A stretch of DNA of 9,153 nt from positions 1 to 9,153 of the forward strand of contig JAKANG010000020.1 of assembly GCA_021812505.1 (NCBI GenBank). Direction: 5' to 3'. This document shows, one piece after another, positions 1-6,182 of the stretch (positions are counted from its first letter, which is position 1; every line of letters starts with the position of its first letter). Under the pieces are notes generated by a model that ran no database searches, was not told the origin of the DNA, and worked only from the letters and a program-made list of their open reading frames with translations. This DNA comes from Pseudomonadota bacterium. Lineage in GTDB: Bacteria > Pseudomonadota > Alphaproteobacteria > Rhizobiales > Beijerinckiaceae. The translations under genes and the position numbers were made by a program.

Positions 1-65
1 GTCCTTATTCGGCCCGAAAACAGGCAGGGACAGAAGCGGGTTGGCGCGCGTCCCGGGCGGCGCCG
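1..65. other. Upstream leader of the efflux operon, no gene seen
   Basis: The 65 bases before the channel gene contain no convincing coding region. A short inverted repeat, TTCGG-C-CCGAA, lies at 8-18. Its one-base centre is too tight for a good RNA hairpin, so if it means anything it would be a protein-binding half-site pair, but an 11-base palindrome can easily arise by chance in such DNA. No -35/-10 pair can be recognised with any certainty. The real promoter and any regulator gene probably lie to the left of the window. Confidence 0.3.
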
Positions 66-1592
66 ATGAACGGGCTTCGCCTTCCGGCGCCTCTCCGCCC
101 GATCCTGCTGGCCTGCGGCGCTGCGTTTTCGCTCGCCGCCTGCAGCGTGGGGCCGGATTACCAGCGTCCCGACGCGCCCGCTCCGACGGCGTTCAAGGAA
201 TCGAAGAACTGGCGGCCCGCCCGCCCGCGCGACGGCGTGGACCGCGGCGCCTGGTGGTCCGTCTTTCATGACGCCGAACTGAACCGGCTGGTCCCGCTGG
301 TCGAGGTCAACAACCAGAATGTCGCGGCCTCCCTCGCCGCCTACGAACAGTCCCAGGCTCTCATCCGCGAGGCGCAGGCTTCGCTCCTGCCCAATGTTTC
401 CGGCCAATATCCGGCCACCCGCTCCGGCGAGGGCGGCGGCGTGCTGTCCAGCGGCGGCTCGGGAACGTCGAGCTTGGGAACGAGCACCAGCCACGCCTTC
501 GCTCGAACGGCCTACTATCCGCAGGGATCGGTCGGCTGGACGATCGACGTCTGGGGCAAGATCCGCCGGCAGATCGAAAGCAATGTCGCGCTCGCGCAGG
601 CGGATTCGGCGCTGCTCGCCAATGCGACGCTGTCCGCGCAGACCCAGCTCGCGGTTGCTTATTTCAACCTGCGCTACCAGGACTCGCTCAAGGATCTGCT
701 CGAACGGACGACCAAGATCTACCAGCAGACCGAACAGATCACCCTTAACCAGTACAACAGCGGCACCGTCTCCAAGGCGGACCTGATCACCGCGCAGACC
801 CAGGTCCTGAACACCCAGGCGCAGGCCATCGCGACCGAGGTGCCCCGCCAGCAATATGAGCACGCCATCGCGGTCCTGGCCGGCCGCCCGCCGGCCGATC
901 TCGCGATCGCGCGCGGCGCCTTGGCCTGGTCCTCGCCCGCAACGCCGCCCGGCGTCCCCTCGACCTTGCTGGAGCGCCGGCCGGACATCGCCGCGGCTGA
1001 ACGGACGGTCGCGGAGCAAAACGCCCAGGTCGGCGTCGCCGTCGCGGCCTATTACCCCTCGCTCACGATCTCGGCCGCCGGCGGCTTCTCGGGGCCGAAC
1101 GCCTTCCCCTTCCTCGCAGCCTATCAGATCTGGTCGCTGGGCGCCGCGGCCGCCGATCCGCTGTTCGACGGCGGCCTGCGCGCCGCCCAGCTCGACGCCG
1201 CCAAGGCGACCTGGCGGCAGGCGGTCGCCAGTTATCGCCAGACCGTGCTGTCCGCCTTCCAGCAGGTCGAGGACCAGCTCGTCGCCTTGCGCGTCTACGC
1301 CAGGGAGCTCAAGGTGCAAGTCATGGCGCGCGACGCGGCGGCCGAAGCGGTGAGGGTCTATCTCAACCAATATCGCGCGGGCACCGTCGCCTTCACCACG
1401 GTCATCGTCGCCGAGGCGACGCTGCTCGCCGACGAGGAGGCGGTTCTGGCCACGCGCCAGGCGCTCTTCGTGGCCAATGTCAATCTCATCGGCGCCCTGG
1501 GCGGCGGATTCGACGCCGAAAGCCTCGCGGCGGAAACGGCGCCGCCGCTGATTGAGGCCGTCGCGCGCTCCGGTCCCATTCCGCCGCCTTAA
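66..1592 (+). CDS. RND efflux outer-membrane channel lipoprotein, NodT/OEP family
   Basis: Predicted trimeric outer-membrane exit duct of the efflux complex (TolC/OprM superfamily, NodT branch). The 508-residue protein starts with a lipoprotein signal peptide: a hydrophobic stretch at about 10-25 ends in the lipobox LAAC, with Cys26 as the lipidated residue and Ser27 at +2, which favours outer-membrane sorting. The following CSVGPDYQRP sequence is typical of the family. Two OEP repeats are visible, about 66-275 and 296-480, each giving long alpha-helical barrel segments. The family hallmark LLERRPDIAAAER is at 301-313. A Gly/Ser-rich loop at about 119-142 sits where the first surface loop of the beta barrel is expected. 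Length is normal for NodT-type channels. ATG 66 is chosen because it gives the complete signal peptide; its Shine-Dalgarno is weak (GGGCGG at 55-60). It is the first of four co-directional genes and is followed by the adaptor and two pumps, so it most likely serves them. Substrate is not readable from the sequence. Confidence 0.95.
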   Translation: MNGLRLPAPLRPILLACGAAFSLAACSVGPDYQRPDAPAPTAFKESKNWRPARPRDGVDRGAWWSVFHDAELNRLVPLVEVNNQNVAASLAAYEQSQALIREAQASLLPNVSGQYPATRSGEGGGVLSSGGSGTSSLGTSTSHAFARTAYYPQGSVGWTIDVWGKIRRQIESNVALAQADSALLANATLSAQTQLAVAYFNLRYQDSLKDLLERTTKIYQQTEQITLNQYNSGTVSKADLITAQTQVLNTQAQAIATEVPRQQYEHAIAVLAGRPPADLAIARGALAWSSPATPPGVPSTLLERRPDIAAAERTVAEQNAQVGVAVAAYYPSLTISAAGGFSGPNAFPFLAAYQIWSLGAAAADPLFDGGLRAAQLDAAKATWRQAVASYRQTVLSAFQQVEDQLVALRVYARELKVQVMARDAAAEAVRVYLNQYRAGTVAFTTVIVAEATLLADEEAVLATRQALFVANVNLIGALGGGFDAESLAAETAPPLIEAVARSGPIPPP

Positions 1593-1627
1593 ATATTCCG
1601 ATTCAAACGCCATATTGGGCCGGAGGA

Positions 1628-1650
1628 CCCGGCGAGTCAGCCGAGCCGGG
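1628..1650. other. Small hairpin in the channel-adaptor gap
   Basis: The 87-base gap between channel and adaptor genes contains a perfect 6-base inverted repeat, CCCGGC at 1628-1633 and GCCGGG at 1645-1650, with an 11-base loop. It is followed by an AT-richer stretch (CAAATTGATTT) but not by a true T-run, so it does not look like a strong intrinsic terminator. It could be a weak attenuator, an mRNA-stability element, or chance in GC-rich DNA. This gap is the longest in the cluster and the adaptor start after it lacks a clear Shine-Dalgarno. Confidence 0.25.
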
Positions 1651-1679
1651 CAAATTGATTTCGAGCCAAACCTGGACTT

Positions 1680-3020
1680 GTGACCGCGATGAATGAAAGC
1701 GAAATCGTCCTTTCCCGGCTCGACGCCGACGGCAAAGGCGCCGGTTCGAAGATCGGCCCCGCCCGTAAGCAGGGCGCGGGAGGCACAGGCGGTCCGCGTC
1801 GCTGGCGCGGCTGGATCGTCGTGATTCTCGTCGCGGCTGCGGCCTTCTGGGGATGGCGGCACTTCCACCAGCCGGCCGAAGGGCCGGCGACCGGCCAGAG
1901 CTCGACGACCGGATCGGCCAAGGGTTCGCGCGGCGACATCGGCGGCAAGCCTCCGGTCGGGGTCGCGACCGTCGCCACCCGCGACATCGGCGTCAATCTC
2001 GCCGCCCTCGGCACGGTGACGCCGCTGGCGACCGTGACCGTCGTCAGCCAGATTTCCGGCTATCTGCAGGACGTCGCGTTCAAGGAAGGCCAGCATGTCA
2101 AGAAGGGCGATTTCCTCGCCCAGATCGACCCGCGCCCTTATGAGGCGCTCAAGGCCCAATATGAGGGACAGATCGTCCACGACCAGGGCCTGCTCAACCA
2201 GGCGAAGGCCGACGACGAACGCTACCTGACACTATTGAAGCAGAATTCGATCGCGGCCCAGACCGCGCAGAACCAGAAATTCGTCGTTCAGCAATATGAA
2301 GGCAGCGTCCGCTCCGACCAGGCCCAGATCGACGCCCAGACCCTCAACCTGACCTATGCCCATATCGTCTCGCCGGTCGACGGGCGAATCGGCCTGCGGC
2401 TGGTCGACCCCGGCAATTACGTCCAGGCCGGCGCCTCGACCGGAATCGCGGTCATCGCCCAGATGCAGCCGATGTCGGTCATCTTCACCGTGCCCGAGGA
2501 CGTGCTCGACAAGATCCTGCCGCGCATCCGAGCCGGCGCGAAGCTGGCCGCCGTCGCCTTCGACCGCGGCAATGTCAAAAAGCTGGCGACCGGGACGGTG
2601 GACGCGCTCGACAGCCAGATCGACACCACCACCGGCATGGTGAAACTGCGCGCCATTTTCGACAACGCCGACGAGGCCCTGTTCCCCAACCAGTTCGTCA
2701 ATATCGTCCTCGAGGCCTCGACGATCCATGACGCCGTCGCCGCGCCGATCGCCGGCGTCCAGCACGGCGCGCCGGGCGACTACGCCTATGTGATCAAGGA
2801 CGGCAAGGCCAGCGTCCGGGTGGTCAAGCTCGGCCAGGCCGACGGCGACTATGTCCAGATCCTCTCGGGCCTCGCGCCGGGCGACGTCGTCGTGGTCGAC
2901 GGAGCCGACCGCCTGCGCGAAGGCGCCGAGGTCCGCATCGTCGCGGACGGCGCGAAAAACGGCAAGGCCGAGAACGGAAAGGCGAAGGCCGGGAAGGACG
3001 GCGATGACGCGCATGAGTGA
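1680..3020 (+). CDS. mdtA: RND efflux periplasmic adaptor (membrane fusion protein), MdtA/MuxA type
   Basis: Predicted adaptor joining the two inner-membrane pumps to the outer-membrane channel. There is no lipobox; instead a basic stretch (RRWRGW) leads into one membrane anchor at about 45-59. The first lipoyl half is at about 118-151, with GYLQDVAFKEGQHVKKGD and then QIDPRPYE. An alpha-helical hairpin spans about 152-222, the second lipoyl half about 226-262 (SPVDGRIGLRLVDPGNYV), the beta barrel about 264-345 (including DALFPNQFVN-like DEALFPNQFVN) and the membrane-proximal domain about 350-425. These blocks match remembered E. coli MdtA closely. At 446 residues it is somewhat longer than MdtA (about 415), through a Gly/Lys-rich cytoplasmic N-terminus of roughly 43 residues and a Lys/Gly/Asp tail after about 424. 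The start is uncertain: GTG 1680 and ATG 1689 are in frame, an in-frame TGA at 1656-1658 excludes anything earlier, and neither has a good Shine-Dalgarno. Confidence 0.94.
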   Translation: MTAMNESEIVLSRLDADGKGAGSKIGPARKQGAGGTGGPRRWRGWIVVILVAAAAFWGWRHFHQPAEGPATGQSSTTGSAKGSRGDIGGKPPVGVATVATRDIGVNLAALGTVTPLATVTVVSQISGYLQDVAFKEGQHVKKGDFLAQIDPRPYEALKAQYEGQIVHDQGLLNQAKADDERYLTLLKQNSIAAQTAQNQKFVVQQYEGSVRSDQAQIDAQTLNLTYAHIVSPVDGRIGLRLVDPGNYVQAGASTGIAVIAQMQPMSVIFTVPEDVLDKILPRIRAGAKLAAVAFDRGNVKKLATGTVDALDSQIDTTTGMVKLRAIFDNADEALFPNQFVNIVLEASTIHDAVAAPIAGVQHGAPGDYAYVIKDGKASVRVVKLGQADGDYVQILSGLAPGDVVVVDGADRLREGAEVRIVADGAKNGKAENGKAKAGKDGDDAHE

Positions 3021-3042
3021 CATCGGACCGAGCCGCCGCCAC

Positions 3043-3047
3043 GGAGG
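3043..3047 (+). promoter_or_regulatory. Shine-Dalgarno of the first pump gene
   Basis: GGAGG at 3043-3047 lies 9 bases before GTG 3057. It decides the start: translation from this GTG gives the N-terminus [15 protein letters not shown], which matches the start of the second pump ([14 protein letters not shown]) residue for residue in length. The 36-base gap after the adaptor stop is otherwise empty. Confidence 0.75.
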
Positions 3048-3056
3048 CGCCCGCCG

Positions 3057-6000
3057 GTGAACGTATCCGAGCCCTTCATCCGGCGTCCGGTGGCGACGAC
3101 GCTGTTGATGGTCGCCATCCTGCTCGCCGGCCTGATGGGCTATCGCTTCCTGCCGCTGGCCACCCTGCCGGAGGTGGATTATCCGACCATCCAAGTCCAG
3201 ACCTTCTATCCCGGCGCGAGCCCGGAGGTGATGACCTCGTCGGTCACCGCGCCGCTGGAGCGCCAGTTCGGCCAGATGCCGGGCCTGAGCGAAATGACCT
3301 CGGCGAGTTCGGCCGGCGCCTCGATCGTCACCTTGCAGTTCGGCCTCACGCTCTCCCTCGACGTCGCCGAGCAGGAGGTTCAGGCCGCGATCAACGCCGC
3401 CAACAACCTGCTGCCGGCGGACCTTCCGGCGCCGCCGATCTATTTCAAGGTCAATCCCGCCGACGCGCCGATCCTGACGCTCGCCATCACCTCGGAGACC
3501 CTGCCGCTCACGGAACTCGAGGACCTCAGCGAGACGCGGCTGGCGCAGAAGATCTCGCAGCAGCCGGGCGTCGGCCTCGTGAGCGTCGCCGGCGGCCAGA
3601 GGCCGGCCATCCGGGTGCAGCTCAACCCGTCCGCCCTCGCCGCCTATGGCCTGAACGTCGACGACGTGCGGACCATTCTCGGCAACGCCAATGTCAATAT
3701 TCCCAAGGGAAGTTTCGACGGGCCGGCGCGCGCCTCGACCATCGCCGCCAACGACCAGATCACCAGCGCCAAGGGCTTCGCCGACCAGATCATCGCCTAT
3801 CGCAATGGTTCGCCCGTCCGGCTTTCCGACGTCGCCAGGGTCGTGGGCGGCCCAGAGAACACCAAGCTCGCCGCCTGGGCCGGCAAGACGCCGGCGATCA
3901 TCCTGAACGTCCAGCGCCAGCCGGGCGCCAATGTCATCGCCACGGTGGATTCGGTGCGCCAGCTGCTGCCCAAGCTGCTCGCCGACCTGCCGGCGGCCGT
4001 GCATGTCGACGTGCTGACGGACCGAACCGTGACGATCCGCGCCTCGGTCGCGGACGTGCAGTTCGAGCTGGTCCTCGCCATCGTGCTCGTGGTGCTGGTG
4101 ATCTTCCTCTTCCTGCGCACCCTGCCGGCGACGCTCATCCCCAGCCTTTCGGCGCCGCTCTCGCTCGTCGGCGCCTTCGGCGTCATGTATCTGCTCGGCT
4201 ACAGCCTCGACAACCTGTCGCTGATGGCGCTGACCATCTCGACCGGCTTCGTCGTCGACGACGCCATCGTGATGATCGAGAACATCGCGCGCCATGTCGA
4301 AGGCGGGATGAAGCCGCTGGACGCCGCCTTGAAGGGCTCGCAGGAAATCGGCTTCACCATCATATCGCTCACCGTCTCGCTGATCGCGGTGCTGATCCCG
4401 CTCCTGTTCATGGGCGAGGTCGTGGGGCGCCTGTTCCACGAATTCGCGATGACGCTCGCCATCACCATCGTCATTTCGGCCTTCGTCTCGCTGACATTGG
4501 TGCCGATGATGTGCGCGCGGCTGATCCGCCATCGGCCGGACAGCGAGCGCAGCCGGTTCGACCTGTCTGCCGAAAGGGTCTTCAACTGGGTCATCGCCGG
4601 CTATGCCCGCGCGCTCGACGTGGTCCTGCGCCACCAGTTCCTGACCCTGATCGTCGCCCTCGCGACGCTCGGGGTGACGGCCTGGCTTTATTTCGTCATT
4701 CCGAAGGGCTTCTTCCCGGCGCAGGACACCGGCGTCATCCAGGCCATCTCGGAAGGGCCGCAGAACGTGTCCTTCAAGGAGATGTCGCGCCTGCAGACGA
4801 AGCTCGCCGACGTCCTGCTGCAGGACAAGGACGTCGCCTCGATCGCCTCCTTCGTCGGCGTGGACGGCTCCAACCTCACCCTCAATTCCGGCCGCTTCCT
4901 CATCAATCTCAAGCCCGAGGGCCAGCGCACGGACACGATCAGCGACATCATCCGCCGGCTCGGCCGCGAGTCGGCGAACGTCGTGGGCGTCAAGCTGTAC
5001 ATGCAGCCCTCGCAGGACCTGACCATCGATTCCACGGTCACCCGCGCGCAATATAAATTCGTGCTCGAAAACGCCAATTCGAACCTGTTCGCCGAATGGG
5101 CGCCCAAGCTGGTCGAACGCCTGCGCGAATCGCCGGAGCTCGCCGACGTCAGCAGCGACATGCAGCAGCAGGGCGCCGCGCTCGACATCACCATCGACCG
5201 CGCGACCGCCGCGCGTTTCGGCATCACGCCCGCCTCGGTCGACAACGTCCTCTACGACCTGTTCGGCCAGCGCATCATCTCGACCATCTACACCCAGTCG
5301 AACCAGTATCGCGTGATCCTCGAAGGCGCGCCCTCGGTCCAAGATTCGCTCAAGGGGCTGGATACGATCTACCTGCCCTCGAACGCCTCGACCTCCAATG
5401 GCCAGGTCCCGCTCTCGGCCTTCGTCCACATCAAGGAGCGCACCGGTCCGCTGGTCGTGACCCATCTCGCCCAATTCCCGGCGACGACCATCTCGTTCAA
5501 TCTCGCCAAGGGCGTCTCGCTCGGCGCGGGCGTTGCGGCGATCCAGCGGGCGCAGGCGGAGATCGGCATGCCCGAGTCCTTCGTCCTCGTCTTCGAGGGC
5601 GCGGCGGCGGCCTTCCAGTCCTCGCTGAACAACCAGCTGCTGCTGATCGCCGCCGCGGTCGTGACCATGTATATCGTGCTGGGCGTGCTCTACGAGAGCT
5701 TCATCCACCCGATCACCATTCTCTCGACCCTGCCCTCGGCCAGCGTGGGCGCGCTGCTCACGCTCCTCCTGTTCGGCTATGAGCTCGACGTCATCGCGAT
5801 CATCGGCATCATCCTCCTGATCGGCATCGTGAAGAAGAACGCGATCATGATGATCGACTTCGCGCTCGAGGCCGAGCGCGTCGAGGGGCTGCCGCCGGTC
5901 GAGGCGATCCGGCAGGCCTGCCTGCTGCGCTTCCGCCCGATCCTGATGACGACTTTCGCCGCCATCCTCGGCGCCCTGCCGCTGATGCTCGGCGCTGGCG

Positions 6001-6182
6001 TCGGCTCCGAACTGCGCAGGCCGCTCGGCTACGCCATCGTCGGCGGCCTGATATTCAGCCAGGTCCTGACGCTCTTCACCACGCCGGTGATCTATCTCTA
6101 TTTCGACCGCCTCGCCCGCCGCCTGCGCGGACGGAGCGATCGCAACCCGCTGCGCGAGGCCGAGGAGGGAGCGGCGGGATGA
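3057..6182 (+). CDS. mdtB: RND multidrug efflux pump, MdtB/MuxB type
   Basis: Predicted proton-driven inner-membrane pump of the AcrB superfamily, 1041 residues against about 1040 for E. coli MdtB. Membrane segment 1 is at about 12-30. The first periplasmic porter/docking half follows ([22 protein letters not shown] near 52-73). Segments 2-6 cover about 336-500, segment 7 about 527-546, the second periplasmic half lies between 7 and 8, and segments 8-12 run from about 860. Proton-relay residues expected from AcrB are all present: Asp401 and Asp402 in [13 protein letters not shown], Lys927 in [13 protein letters not shown], and Arg958 and Thr965 in RFRPILMT, with the same spacing as AcrB Lys940, Arg971 and Thr978. 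The whole sequence follows E. coli MdtB ([38 protein letters not shown]) far better than MdtC. The start is GTG with a good Shine-Dalgarno. Its stop overlaps the next pump start by four bases. In E. coli, MdtB and MdtC form a mixed trimer; the same is inferred here. Substrates are unknown. Confidence 0.96.
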   Translation: MNVSEPFIRRPVATTLLMVAILLAGLMGYRFLPLATLPEVDYPTIQVQTFYPGASPEVMTSSVTAPLERQFGQMPGLSEMTSASSAGASIVTLQFGLTLSLDVAEQEVQAAINAANNLLPADLPAPPIYFKVNPADAPILTLAITSETLPLTELEDLSETRLAQKISQQPGVGLVSVAGGQRPAIRVQLNPSALAAYGLNVDDVRTILGNANVNIPKGSFDGPARASTIAANDQITSAKGFADQIIAYRNGSPVRLSDVARVVGGPENTKLAAWAGKTPAIILNVQRQPGANVIATVDSVRQLLPKLLADLPAAVHVDVLTDRTVTIRASVADVQFELVLAIVLVVLVIFLFLRTLPATLIPSLSAPLSLVGAFGVMYLLGYSLDNLSLMALTISTGFVVDDAIVMIENIARHVEGGMKPLDAALKGSQEIGFTIISLTVSLIAVLIPLLFMGEVVGRLFHEFAMTLAITIVISAFVSLTLVPMMCARLIRHRPDSERSRFDLSAERVFNWVIAGYARALDVVLRHQFLTLIVALATLGVTAWLYFVIPKGFFPAQDTGVIQAISEGPQNVSFKEMSRLQTKLADVLLQDKDVASIASFVGVDGSNLTLNSGRFLINLKPEGQRTDTISDIIRRLGRESANVVGVKLYMQPSQDLTIDSTVTRAQYKFVLENANSNLFAEWAPKLVERLRESPELADVSSDMQQQGAALDITIDRATAARFGITPASVDNVLYDLFGQRIISTIYTQSNQYRVILEGAPSVQDSLKGLDTIYLPSNASTSNGQVPLSAFVHIKERTGPLVVTHLAQFPATTISFNLAKGVSLGAGVAAIQRAQAEIGMPESFVLVFEGAAAAFQSSLNNQLLLIAAAVVTMYIVLGVLYESFIHPITILSTLPSASVGALLTLLLFGYELDVIAIIGIILLIGIVKKNAIMMIDFALEAERVEGLPPVEAIRQACLLRFRPILMTTFAAILGALPLMLGAGVGSELRRPLGYAIVGGLIFSQVLTLFTTPVIYLYFDRLARRLRGRSDRNPLREAEEGAAG
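4185..4270 (+). repeat. Copy 1 of a near-identical block shared by both pump genes (segment 4)
   Basis: These 86 bases encode the end of membrane segment 3 through segment 4 with the Asp-Asp pair. They match 7307-7392 in the second pump gene with five mismatches by eye: 24 identical bases, a 6-base stretch with four differences (its last base begins the next run), a 42-base identical run at 4214-4255, one synonymous change, and 14 more identical bases. Elsewhere the two genes differ at many synonymous positions even where the protein is identical. Confidence 0.7.
6163..6168 (+). promoter_or_regulatory. Consensus Shine-Dalgarno of the second pump gene
   Basis: AGGAGG at 6163-6168 is a full match to the anti-Shine-Dalgarno complement and lies 10 bases before ATG 6179, inside the 3' end of the first pump gene. 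Together with the ATGA overlap (ATG 6179-6181, TGA 6180-6182) it fixes the start and suggests coupled translation of the two pumps. Confidence 0.8.

Noticed and set aside
1628..1650. Hairpin considered as an intrinsic terminator after the channel gene
   Set aside because: The stem has only six pairs with an 11-base loop and no run of T follows, so termination is not supported; kept only as a weak structural feature.
3017..5056. Plus-strand open frame of about 679 codons overlapping the first pump in another frame
   Set aside because: Arg/Ala/Gly/Pro-rich translation with no recognisable domain; the alternative frame encodes a complete MdtB-like pump with all relay residues.
2232..5708. Very long open frame on the minus strand (about 1158 codons) across the adaptor-pump boundary
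   Set aside because: The plus-strand genes avoid TTA, CTA and TCA codons because of high GC, so the opposing frame rarely meets a stop. The product is a monotonous Arg/Asp/Gly/His/Gln-rich sequence with no domain, and it opposes clear adaptor and pump genes.
5096..5782. Plus-strand open frame of about 228 codons inside the first pump gene
   Set aside because: Shadow frame of the pump gene with Arg/Gly/Ala-biased composition and no separate ribosome-binding site.
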